Assembly (NCBI GenBank): GCA_914767885.1
Contig: CAJZBQ010000052.1
Location: 776,501 to 840,500, forward strand
Length of the DNA: 64,000 nucleotides
From: Blepharisma stoltei
Lineage: Eukaryota; Ciliophora; Heterotrichea; Heterotrichida; Blepharismidae
Direction of reading: 5' to 3'
The stretch's first letter is position 1, and the number at the start of each line of letters is the position of its first letter. Shown one piece after another: positions 54,984-64,000 of the stretch. The position numbers were made by a program, and so were the translations under genes. Under the pieces are notes generated by a model that did not search any database, was not told the origin of the DNA, and was given only the letters and a program-made list of their open reading frames with translations.

Positions 54984-55703
54984 ATGATTAACTTGAAAAC
55001 AGAGAAAATACACATAAAGTGTTCTGATTGAGTTTGGACTTTATTCCAGGCTATTCAGATCTCAATCATCGGGCTCATGACTTGGTCTCTCTTATCAGAA
55101 GATTGGCTGAAACTCGGGTTTTCTGGCCAATATTATGATTTGAGATGGACAGGCTCTTTGAACTCAGTTCACAAGGGCCTAGGAGGTCTTAAAGGCACTT
55201 CATACTCTGACTTATTTAAGGCGTACTGCAGCAGAAGTGATTTGTCCCAAGACATCCAAATCAACGAGTCAACTTGGTGCAAAATGTTTGCGTCCCTTTG
55301 GGTAAGCGAAATTGTTTACGTCCTATTCGAAGTTGTGGCGATGCTATTAATGGTCAGTTGGACCATTTCCCTGAGACTTGCTTTAAAGACCAACAAATTA
55401 AGGCGAGTCCCTGGCATATGCTCGGCCAATGGAGCATGGGTTTTGCATGTAGCCGGATTCATCACGTGGATGGTTCTGTCTCGTGCAAATTTCAGTGGAG
55501 ACTGCAACAAGGAAAGTGATGGAAAATCACCTCCTAAACTTTGCGCTCTTACTGGCCCTACTATTGCTCTGGCCTTGGCAATAATAATGCCTATCTTGGC
55601 AATATCATATCCATTCCTCATAAGATGCCTTACAAAATCGGTTGAAACTCAGTCCGCCATTCCTAAGCAGCCTGAAGGGAAGATGATAGAAGTCACAGTA
55701 TAA
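54984..55703 (+). CDS. Four-pass membrane protein
   Basis: Start ATG 54984 gives MINLKTEKIHIKCSDWVWTLFQAIQISIIGL; a TGA-Trp lies in the first span. The later ATG at 55077 would delete that span. A large Cys-containing first loop (YCSRSDLSQDIQINESTWC) is followed by three more spans (VLFEVVAMLLMVSWTISL, GAWVLHVAGFITWMVL, TIALALAIIMPILAISYPF). The layout is tetraspanin/claudin-like, but no family motif such as CCG is present. Confidence 0.75.
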
Positions 55704-55733
55704 TATAAATAATTGGAATATGAGTAATAATAA

Positions 55734-57869
55734 ATGTGGATCTGCTTAATATCTATATGTGTATTCGTGATATCACCAATAATGATCATCGAGCTTTGCC
55801 TTTATAAGCTTAGACCTTTAATCAAATATACAAGAAATCTCCCAAATTCAGGAGTCGACATATTTCGTAGGTGAGATATACCAAAATGAAATAGGCTAAA
55901 ATTTTACCTTGGGGCAATCATATTCCTCTATCTCAGACTGCTCCTCCTTTTTACATGTGTATTTATGCATTGGGTTTCAGCTAAAATTGTGATGTATAAA
56001 TTCCCTATAGAGTCACAGCCACTAACTTCTAAAAGACGAGCATTTTTCAAGCTTTCTTCAAGGTTTTGGAGCAGGACGTTACTACTAGCTTTGGGATATT
56101 GGAAAATAACTAATCATGGGCAGGCTATTGACAAAGTTTGTGTGCTTGTTTCAAATCATACATCTTTTATTGATATTTTATTTGAGGAGAGAAAAAGTTG
56201 ACCTGTAAATACACGATTATTATTATGAATTAATTTATTTATTTATTTTTTGATATTTTATACTTTCTTTGTGATGAAGACGTTCCTTCACTTGTTTCCA
56301 AAAATGGGGTTAAAGGATTTCCATTTATTGGGACAATAGCGACGGCAATGCAATGCTTGTTTATTGATAGATTTGAAGGCAGAGAAGAAGCGCTAAAATT
56401 GATAGAAAAAAGAGAAATTGAGATAGCTAAGAAGGTCGGGTACCCCAAGCTGGTGCTATTCCCGGAAGGGACCACTACAAATGGAACTGGACTGCTATAT
56501 TTTAAAAGGGGACCTTTTATTGCTAAATTGCCTGTGCAGCCAATTGTGTTGAGATATCCAGAAGGAAATTTCTCAGCCGCTATAGATGTGGCTCCTATAA
56601 TTAAAATATGGCTTTCTTCCAATTTTCTGATTTCCTGACCGAAAATTTATTACTCATATTTAATTAGCTCACCAGCCAATATGAATTGCTATCATTGAAA
56701 ATGTAGCCATTCTAATGGACTCCATATTTTGTACTTCTTATGCAGATCTCTCGCTGTTTAGAGAAACAAATAAAATATCATTAATTTTAAACTATTTTAA
56801 TCTAATTTTATATAATTATTCTTAAATAACAATAAAAGAATTCTAATAATTGGCATGAAGCTCTGCTAAGTTAGTTACGACATATTTAAATTAAAATTTA
56901 CCTTGGTTGGCTTCCGGAAATTTCACGGCAAATGGCTTGTGCCCAGTTTTGAAAATTTAAAGTGGGTTTAATTTCGCCTGGTGATTTTATCTCAGTTATG
57001 TAGGAAGTAAAGAGCTACAGTTCAAGATCGTGAAGGCTAGAGTTAAGGCCCTTGAAGACCTAATTGAGTTTTCTGAGCTCAAAGAAGGTTGTCAAAGCCT
57101 AAACTCCTATCTATCAAATTTTTCACAAATTTAGCAAGCTGTGAGAAAATGACACGAAAACTAGATCAGTGTTAGTGGTGGCTGAAGGACGGGGCACCTA
57201 ATGTGGATATTAAGCGTAATAGATAATATAGATAATTGTGATTCCTATATGAATTAGTGCAATTTTGTTGATTTGCCAAATTAATTAAGTTAAGATTATG
57301 CAGCCATAAGCCTTACCTTAGCTCCAAAAGTCAGCCTTCGTTGTTCAAATGAGGAAAATGAAAAGCTGCCCTTTTGGATTTCCAATTTGAACTATTTATC
57401 AAAGAGATTAGCTCCATAGGGTAGAGGCACCATCTAGGGGTCCCTATAAGGAAAGACTGTGTGGTAGGCAAATCTGTCTCTCTCATCCGGCAGGAATAGG
57501 AAGGCACTTGGGGGAGTAACAAAGCTTCCCTGTTCGGCAAGGCATCCACAAACCGAAGGCCTACTTCAAAAAATGGCAGAGGCACTCATTGGGATTGATC
57601 CTACTTGTTCCATAGTTAGTGTCGTTAGAGTCCATCCCCATCAGCATCATCATTTTATTTCTCTTTGCCAAATTAGGAATCAGCTAATTGTCAATAGGCT
57701 ACCAGTAGCTCTACCAAGAGAAGATATAACAATAAAAGAATTTGCTGAGAGTGTTAGAGCAACAATGGCTGACTTTATGAAAGTCCCTATGGTTTCAACA
57801 ACAATTGAGGAGAAAAATGAATTGATCTCAAAAATATTTGGCTATAAGATTAAGGATAAAAGTGTTTAA
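55734..57869 (+). CDS. Lysophospholipid acyltransferase (PlsC/LPCAT-like)
   Basis: Exons 55734-56181, 56262-56667 and 57677-57869. N-terminal membrane segments are followed by the HX4D motif (SNHTSFID), a second block after a short IES (VKGFPFIGTIATAMQCLFIDRF), and LFPEGTTTNG (FPEGTTT). The C-terminus NRLPVALPREDITIKEFAESVRATMADFM fits the end of LPCAT proteins. Several TGA-Trp codons. It should acylate lysophospholipids in the ER. The last join (AATTAG repeat, 56662-56667 and 57671-57676) is less certain. Confidence 0.8.
56182..56261. other. Short IES (80 bp), 12-bp direct repeat
   Basis: TTGATATTTTAT at 56170-56181 and 56250-56261. Excision gives SFIDILYFLCDEDVPSLV. Confidence 0.85.
56668..57676. 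mobile_element. Long IES in the acyltransferase, with nested retroposon
   Basis: Direct repeat AATTAG. The left 600 bp is unassigned DNA; the right part is the family B retroposon at 57284-57675. The ATG at 57573 lies in this retroposon and is not a gene start. Confidence 0.65.
57284..57675 (-). mobile_element. Retroposon family B, minus orientation
   Basis: TSD TTTGCCAAATTA (12 bp) at 57272-57283 and 57664-57675. Right end CATCATTTTATTTCT complements the family B start; GCCGAACAGGGAAG-type block is shared with 7509. Confidence 0.88.
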
Positions 57870-58038
57870 ATAATTAGGTTAAATTTTTGAATTAGTGCTC
57901 TAATTGTTTCAGAATGCGATTAAAGCAATCTAAACTTGGAAATGATATTATAAAACAAAATTTATCTATTTCTGTACTGAAGAGAGCTGATGCCGTTTTT
58001 ATTCATAAAATGTTGAAGAAATTTTAACTATAAAAATA

Positions 58039-59636
58039 ATGGCAGACAACACTGTAAAAGTTCACGGAGTCATTCTTTCGCCTCCTGTTAGGGCTGTCCT
58101 CATATTTTGTCAACTTCATAGCATTCCTATCGAATTCCTTGATGTTGATATGGCCCACGGTGCTCATAAGTCTCCAGAATATTTACTCCCTCGATTAATT
58201 CGATTTTATTTTTTCCTATTTGAAAGTTTTTCTTTTTTAAGAATTTATTATAAGGCTAAATTTAATATAATTTCAGAGCTATAAAAGGTAATTGAGTATA
58301 ATTTATAGGATTTGCTCATTACTAAATCTTTGGGTTAGCAATTAATCCTTACGGCTTGGTTCCTGCCATTACTCATGGAGACTTCCATTTGGGTGAGAGT
58401 GGAGCAATTGTCTACTATAGAAGTTTCCTATGTTTGGCGCTGTAAGGCCGATAAATTCTGATCGGAATTTATCGGTTGGTTGCACCAAATCAATGCCTTG
58501 GTCGGACCAAAAAGCGATTTGGTCCGACGAACTTGGAAAGCTCCTGGAAAAATGTCTGCGCTTTCAGCGCTATATAGAGGAAACCTCTATATTTAGCTGA
58601 AGCTTTTCACATAGACAGCCAATGGTTCCCTGCAGACCTCCAACAGAAAGCTAAAATCAACTCATCACTCCATTGGCATCATACCAATACTGTGAAAAAT
58701 ATTATCCCTTATACCTACAATAAGGTCATTGCTCCTATGTTTTTGGGAAAACCTCCAGTTACTCCTGAGTTTGAAGCTGAGCTTATTGCAAATGCACGCA
58801 CATTCCTTAAATCCCTTGACGATTTATTCGCGACTGGGGTTTACATTGCAAGAACCGCTCACCCAACTTACGCAGATGCTCTATTGTATTGCTTTGTCAG
58901 TCACTTGGAATTGGTTTCGTTTGATTTCATATACATTAAAATGGCGATGGCGAACCAACCCTTTTTCTTAACACCTGTAGCCGCAAGCCCGAAAGGCAGC
59001 GGGGACCTTGTGGAAGGGAAATTGGCGCTCGGTGAAGTATATCCGGCTAGTTTTTTACTTGGCGCAGTCTAGCGCAACGTCGAAATAGGCCTACCACAGC
59101 TCATTCTGGTACCAGGTTTTTTACCTCAGAACAAGATGGTGTTCAAGGTTGGGAAGGGGAAGCTCAGCAAAGCCAAACACTCCACTTGGTCCAGCGGGCA
59201 ACTCCCTAGCGTGAAACTGGGCGCTACGTCCCAGGCTTTGGATTTCATTTTGGCCGACAGTCCTACCAGAACATTCACTTTTTGAATTTTCGAAATCGGC
59301 AACTCTGTTGACGTACTGCAAGCTGGCGCAACTCATCCAGACTACGGGTAGCGAGTGCACATCCTCGTCCTGCAGGAGAAACTCTTTGAAGGTCGCGATA
59401 CGAATGGTGGTGAGTAACCGAGAGAAGCGCTAAGGGTGGAGGCAGTACAGCGAAGTTTTCTATATATTAATTAAGTGTAAGTGTAAGGCTTCGTTTGATT
59501 CAGTGCTTATCCAGCCCTTAATAGATGGAGAGATGAGCTAGGTGCAATTCAAGCTGTAAGAGAAGTGCATGAGCCATTCAGACAAATCGTAGCACGCATT
59601 GTTCAAAAATCCCAAGCTCCTCAGCCCTCAGCATAA
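58039..59636 (+). CDS. Glutathione S-transferase (theta-like)
   Basis: Exons 58039-58182, 58335-58415, 58590-58931 and 59508-59636. Thioredoxin-like half: MADNTVKVHGVILSPPVRAVLIFCQLHSIPIEFLDVD, then NPYGLVPAI and GESGAIVYYLAEAF. The helical half has HPTYADALLYCFVSHLEL and, after the last IES, YPALNRWRDEL. Ser in ILSPPVRA fits the theta-class active-site Ser. It conjugates glutathione to electrophiles. Each junction is in frame with TA or TTA joins; at the third insertion the retroposon TSD join does not keep the frame but the TA join outside it does. Confidence 0.88.
58183..58334. other. TTA-bounded IES (152 bp)
   Basis: TTA 58183-58185 and 58335-58337. Excision gives KSPEYLAINPYGLVPAI. Confidence 0.85.
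58416..58589. mobile_element. TATAG...CTATA foldback IES
   Basis: Ends TATAGAAGTTTCC and GGAAACCTCTATA, with internal hairpins (GATAAATTCTGATCGGAATTTATC; GGTCGGACCAAA/TTTGGTCCGAC). TA join gives GAIVYYLAEAFHID. Confidence 0.9.
58932..59507 (+). mobile_element. Retroposon family R2 within an IES in GST
   Basis: Retroposon TSD TTCGTTTGATT (58916-58926, 59490-59500); starts CATTAAAATGGCGATGGCG, tail AATTAAGTGTAAGTGTAAG. The frame-keeping join uses TA 58932-58933 and 59508-59509: LVSFDFIYPALNRW. Confidence 0.8.
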
Positions 59637-59803
59637 TTTATTCTAATTAAAACTTAAATTGCAATTGAAATTAGCATCAAGCTGAATTAAAAATCTGTCT
59701 AGTTTCTCTACTCAAAAGAAAAACCTGAAAATGAGTAAATGTAAGTGATATATAATCTCAATCTATTTGAAAAGAGAGGGATTATAATATAAATAATACA
59801 TAA

Positions 59804-60671
59804 ATGCTGAAAAGATTATTTTCTTCAGTACCTTCGATATTAAAACTAGAAGAAGTAGTTAATCTCTCAGCTCTCGAAAAAGAAACCCCAGAATCAATTA
59901 CTTCACTCTGAAATAACTACCATCAAAAAGCACCTGACATGGTTTCTGCTGTGATTTCTTCAGGCGATCTTGAAAAACTTAACTCCAGAGTCACTGAAAG
60001 CTCAATCTTCCTTTTCCCAATAAGACGGAAAAATGAGCACTTCTTGATGATTTCGCAATCTGTGCAGAGATTGGCTGTGTTCTCAAATTTTGATGAATTT
60101 GAAAAAAACCCTGAAGAATGCAAGTCAAATCTGATGATAACTTTTTTTGATGAGCTGGAAAAATCGAAAGGTATTGTTCCTGTGAAAGGAGATATGATGG
60201 ATGATTATCTTACTCCCTGTAGTTAGTAAACCATTGGAAAATTCTAAAAAATCGATGAGTGAGCAAAATCTTTTAGAATAAATATGCGGATATATAAGTG
60301 ATAATTATTATAATTAAATCTCTTAGCTCATCCGCCGTTATCGATCGTCATTGATGAAATTTAACTTCTATAATTGAATTGATGACTTCTAGATCTCAAA
60401 TTAGAATCATCATCATTTTTAGATAAACATTCATAAGATTTTGAAATTGACTAAATAAAATATCATCTGTGAGCAAGAAAAATAAAATGCTTGCTCTCGG
60501 AGAGGATGAGTTAGTAAGCCTGAATGTGAAATGCTATTAAAGAGCTACTTAGACTATTACCTTCTTGATCATCTTTATCATGCTCATATATATAAGTTCA
60601 ACTCAGATCCAGAAACTTTTAACCATTCGGAATACATCAACAGCTTTTTCTCTAGGTTTAATAAAGAATAA
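59804..60671 (+). CDS. ATP11: ATP11 / ATPAF1 mitochondrial F1-ATPase assembly factor
   Basis: Exons 59804-60209 and 60511-60671. ATP11-family pattern: ESITSLWNNYHQKAPDMVSAVI (Trp by TGA), a mid strand set FLFPIRRKNEHFLMISQS, then FFDELEKSKGIVPVKGDMMDDYLSKPECEMLLKSYLDYYL. The start MLKRLFSSVPSILKLEEVV is basic/hydrophobic, fitting a mitochondrial presequence. ATP11 binds F1 beta before alpha-beta assembly. Confidence 0.88.
60210..60510 (+). mobile_element. Diverged pogo-type MITE, IES in ATP11
   Basis: 301 bp between TTA 60210-60212 and TTA 60511-60513. Ends CTCCCTGTAGTTAG and CTCTCGGAGAGGATGAG; body keeps GATATATAAGTGATAATTA. Excision gives MMDDYLSKPECEML. Confidence 0.85.
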
Positions 60672-60691
60672 TAAGAGATTATGATGCAATC

Positions 60692-61249
60692 TTATCTTAT
60701 CTTATGGAATTTATATCGCTTAACGTCCACTACGGGGTTACGACCCCAGGTTTATCACTCGCCTTTCGTCGCATCGGGCCCACCAGTCCGCTGGGGACAG
60801 ACTCGCTTCGATCTCCAAGGTGCTTCTAGGGCAAATGTCCACGTCTTCGACGGCTCATGAATGAGCTACTTGCTTGTACATGGGTTGCTTTTCCGAAAAA
60901 ACCCAAAAAATGGATTTTTCTGGTCAGCTATCGGCAAAAAGGAAAAATACAAAGCCTGGGACGTAACGCCCAGTTTCACGCTAGGGAGTTGCCCGGATGG
61001 TCCAGAGGACTTTGCTGAGCTTCCCCTTTCCAACCTTGTACCCTCCTTCCCCACGAGGAAAAATCCACCCCTGAGATCAGACTAGGGCTAGGCTCTGAAA
61101 GCTACCAGAATTGCTTACCTAGCATTGCTGTCCATCTCTGAAATGGTAAAACCTTGCCGGATATAATTAAAATATGAGTCGAGGCTGCATGGCCGGGAGG
61201 CCATGCCCAGACGAAGACGCCATATTTTAATTATGATTATGATGCAATC
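60692..61249 (-). mobile_element. Retroposon family R1, minus orientation, after ATP11
   Basis: TSD ATTATGATGCAATC (14 bp) at 60678-60691 and 61236-61249. (CTTAT)n at the left is the tail complement; right end GACGCCATATTTTAATTAT complements the 5' start. Confidence 0.95.
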
Positions 61250-61762
61250 AATCTTTAGAATTTTTTATTCATATAATAGAGGTCGTTGAAATAGTCTGAG
61301 ACAAGTTGCTGTAGAGGCTAAGATTCAAAATTATTAAACAATTCAGCCAATAAATGCCCTTTATAGCCTAAACATTTGTAAGTTAATAAGATTATTTTAG
61401 AGATCTTGTTCATATTTTGAAGAGCTATTTATCTGGTTTTGTTTAGAAGCATTGTTTGCTATAAAAATTGAATCTTAATGTTTATATAATCATTAGAAAT
61501 GACGATTAAATCTCAATAATAATAAGTAATTAGCTAGTCATAATAATGAATGCAATTTAAAAGAGATTTGATACTTATGTAGCTTCACAATGAAAGCTTT
61601 GTCTTAGGAAGCTACTATAAAGGTCTAACCCTTTTTTGTTTCTCATGATGGCTTGAGTTTTTTGACAGATTCTTCATTTCAAAATTGTGCTCTATAGCAA
61701 TATATTTACTTTAATATAAAAATCTAATCAATCACAGCTTTCAAATTGAAAGGAATTGTACA
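61250..61762. other. AT-rich intergenic DNA
   Basis: Nothing recognised. Confidence 0.5.
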
Positions 61763-61960
61763 TTATTTATTGCAAAGTTTCCTCCTCTTTTGTTTTATAA
61801 GATCATCAATAAACTTCAATAGATCTTCTCTCTGCTTAAGCTCATCTTCTAAGTTTTTTATGTCAGCAGCTACGAGTTCTAATCTATGCTTTAGATCTTC
61901 TATAGAGAGTCTCGAAAGCTTTTTTTTAAGTTCATCATATGATTCTCCTTTGACCTCCAT
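61763..61960 (-). CDS. Small coiled-coil protein (65 aa)
   Basis: ATG at 61958-61960: MEVKGESYDELKKKLSRLSIEDLKHRLELVAADIKNLEDELKQ... with heptad spacing of Leu/Ile over about 45 residues, ending KQKRRKLCNK. No family recognised; the regular heptads argue for a real protein. Confidence 0.6.
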   Translation of the reverse strand: MEVKGESYDELKKKLSRLSIEDLKHRLELVAADIKNLEDELKQREDLLKFIDDLIKQKRRKLCNK

Positions 61961-63170
61961 ATATAACTGCAACTATTTATGAAAATTATTAAATTTCATC
62001 AAAGCTTTAAAATCCCATAAACTACTTTTTAGAAGTATTGAGAAGGATACAAATATTCGCAATTATAAGCATCTTTAAGCTTAGAAGTGCTTCTTGTATT
62101 ATTAACTGCTGATGATAATATTTTTTATATAAACAGCTAATGTAGTTTGCTTGTATTTGAATCTATAAAAATAAATAATAATTCAAATATAGCTTTGGAA
62201 TGCTCAAACTTATGTTGATTTAATGCTATAAACTAATTTTAGACATTGAATATAGGCAGCCATACAAAATTCATTTCATCCAGCCCAATATAATCTTCAA
62301 GTTTTGTGCTTTAAACTGCTGCTGATACTATAAGAAATAGAAATGAAGCCATCATGCAAAATAATTAATTAGCAATTTTACTACCAACAATTTATTCGGT
62401 TTTTAGCATTAGCGTATTAATTGATAATAATATTTTATTAGAATTAAAACTTTGAGAAATTGATGGAGAAACTGGAGAAGGAATTGAAAAAGAAATCGTA
62501 GAATGGAGAAAGAAAAAATAGAAACGGTTTTAATTTTTAGAATAATAAATAAAAAAACGGACGCAATCAAAGAATTTCATAAAGTGATCCTATGAGAGAA
62601 AGAAGATACCAATGAGAGATGGAGCAAAAGAAGAGACTGACCCAGCATGAAGTATAAGCAGCAAAAAGAAAAGAAGCTGGGAATATGAATGGGCTAAGGC
62701 AGGCTGGTATAGAGTATTTCTAAAATAAATCCTTAAGGTCATAAATTCCCTGATCAATGAATGAATGATAAGTTATGCCTAGTTAAATCAGCAAAAATAT
62801 TTCATTATTTTAAAGCTGAGTAAATTAGTATGCAAATTAAAATGGTTATCAATTAAATAAATCCCTAAATATCACATTATTTTCTAGCTTTAAAATTGTG
62901 ATTTTCTCCATTACATTTTAAAAATATTGGTTTTATGAGATGATTTTTTAAATAAATAGCTTAATTTAAAAAAAGAATTTAAGGAAGAGCATTTTAATTA
63001 GCATCTACATTAATATTTTGTTACACAATTTTATCATATTTTTTAATCAAAATGCAGCTTTGATCTCTTTGATATTTTATATTACGACTGCTATATTTTA
63101 ATATCTCTGTGCCTTTCTAAGGTTACTGGTTAGCTTTAATAATCTTACAAGCTGATTTATAATAAAACTC
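61961..63170. other. AT-rich intergenic DNA, about 1.2 kb
   Basis: No supported gene. A frame at 62430-62700 stays open only because TGA is Trp and is implausibly Trp-rich. The N-terminal exon of the channel gene may lie here. Confidence 0.4.
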
Positions 63171-64000
63171 AATTTTTGCAACCATTATTAAAATTCTCTC
63201 GTCAAATTCTAATTTATTAGGAATTCATTTCCAAGAAAAACCAAAAAGATCTCTCCTGGCCAATAGAAGGCTTACACATATAACTCCATCTCCATTGGAA
63301 GATTCCAACAAACCTTGAAAAAATAAAATCAAACCAGATAACTCCAAAATAGAGCAAAGCACGTTCAACGATTCTTCATTTGGCTTTAGATCGAAATATC
63401 AAGATGTTTGGAAAAGAGCCCGCTCAAGACTTCTTGCTTTGATTTTGCTCAAAAAGAATATCAAAACAGTCAACCAAAATTTTATCACAGTCAACGAATT
63501 TAATGAAGTTCGTCGCTCAAGGAGCTCTCTAAGAGTTGTCGAAGCTTTTAATGAAGGCCTTGAAAAAATTCGGGAGCCAGTTCCTTGGGGAATTATCCAC
63601 CCAGACCATAAATTTCGAACATTCTGAGACTTGGTGATGGCACTAATTTTGATATATACAGCCACAGTAATGCCATACAGCATGGCTTTTGTGAATTCGA
63701 CAATGTGAGACACGTGATTTATGCTTGATTTAATTGTCAATTGCTTCTTTATTGTGGATATAGTTGTTAATTTAATGTGTGCATACGTTGATTCTGAAGG
63801 AAAGCTAGTTAAAAGTAGGTGGCGCATTTTTCTGAAATATTTTAAATCGTGATTATTGATTGATTTAGTATCGTCAGTCCCATACAGCCTGCTTCCTAGC
63901 GATGCAACATCTTCTGGTGGAAATTATAACGGCAGTATGTCTTTATTGAGGCTGCCTAGGCTATATAGATTATTCAGAATCTCCAGAGTGGTAAAGTTAT
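63171..64000 (+). CDS. Voltage-gated cation channel of the EAG/CNG/HCN type, 5' start unclear, 3' end beyond window
   Basis: Open frame from about 63171 with no ATG in its first part, so an upstream exon or IES is likely. IIHPDHKFRTFWDLVMALILIYTATVMPYSMAF is the conserved lead-in and S1. DTWFMLDLIVNCFFIVDIVVNLMCAYVDSEGKLV is S2/S3, and LLRLPRLYRLFRISRVVKL is the arginine-rich S4 voltage sensor. TGA-Trp in FRTFWDL, STMWDT and YFKSWLL. Ciliates have large families of such K+ channels that set membrane potential and ciliary beating. The pore and CNBD lie past the edge. Confidence 0.88.

Noticed and set aside
57573-57680. Separate gene starting MAEALIGIDPT at 57573
   Set aside because: The first third is family B retroposon sequence in antisense; only the part from about 57677 is the acyltransferase C-terminus.
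62430-62710. Long open frame under TGA=Trp
   Set aside because: Eight or more Trp in about 85 residues, nearly all TGA; looks like noncoding DNA in which TGA no longer stops the frame.
1-64000. CRISPR arrays, bacterial promoters, ribosome binding sites and tRNA genes
   Set aside because: The genome is eukaryotic; no repeat-spacer arrays were seen, and no convincing tRNA T-arm/D-arm pair was found by eye.

Overview
The window reads as germline (micronuclear-type) DNA of a heterotrich ciliate, most likely Blepharisma or a close relative. Three things support this. First, TGA is read as tryptophan throughout, for example at the invariant Trp of a kinase subdomain IX, in LOTUS, RRM and EF-hand proteins; TAA and TAG act as stops. 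Second, nine spliceosomal introns are only 15 nt long (one is 16 nt), GTA...AG. Third, almost every gene is broken by AT-rich or repeat-derived insertions. Cutting each one out between a short direct repeat rejoins a conserved domain in frame, as expected of internally eliminated sequences (IESs). The species assignment is inference from family knowledge; the joins are read directly from the sequence.

Layout. 1-2911 (-): a B-box/NYN/LOTUS protein, running off the left edge. 3.0-4.8 kb: clustered and nested MITEs. 5.4-8.1 kb (+): DUSP-USP deubiquitinase. 8.3-11.6 kb (+): four-CNB PKG-like kinase. 11.7-14.0 kb (-): RING-CH/FHA protein. 14.95 kb (-): 5S rRNA. 15.4-18.9 kb: small membrane protein and a six-TM cyclic nucleotide phosphodiesterase. 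19.8-22.1 kb (+): DBP5-like helicase. 23.1-25.5 kb (+): rhodanese and acid phosphatase. 26-30 kb: PAM18/TIM14, a PSTAIRE CDK, proteasome beta3. 30.3-34.8 kb (-): tandem CDPK-like pseudokinases. 35.4-37.3 kb (-): TMEM138-like protein and a bacterial-type D-Ala-D-Ala carboxypeptidase. 38.5-42.8 kb: C2H2 protein, ERCC1, RRM/zinc-knuckle protein and an unknown gene. 43.2-49.6 kb (+): EF-hand protein, GBP-like GTPase and an unknown protein. 49.6-54.8 kb: DPY30, beta-helix protein and a coiled-coil protein. 55.0-60.7 kb (+): membrane protein, acyltransferase, GST and ATP11. 61.8 kb (-): small coiled-coil protein. 63.2 kb to the end (+): cation channel.

The inserted DNA falls into recognisable classes: (i) a pogo-like MITE with ACTCCCC...GGGGAGT ends and TNA flanks; (ii) a second MITE with CATCCTTGATCGAACGA ends; (iii) foldback elements with TATAG...CTATA ends; (iv) SINE-like retroposons that share a 5' AAAATGGC-type start and a (TAAG)n-type 3' tail and have 9-17 bp target-site duplications; (v) short unique IESs of about 50-160 bp. 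Nesting (MITE in MITE, foldback in MITE, foldback in retroposon) shows successive invasion.

Genes are tightly packed once IESs are ignored (spacings of about 30-40 bp between several neighbours). There are no operons; the genes are ordinary eukaryotic housekeeping, signalling and ciliary genes.
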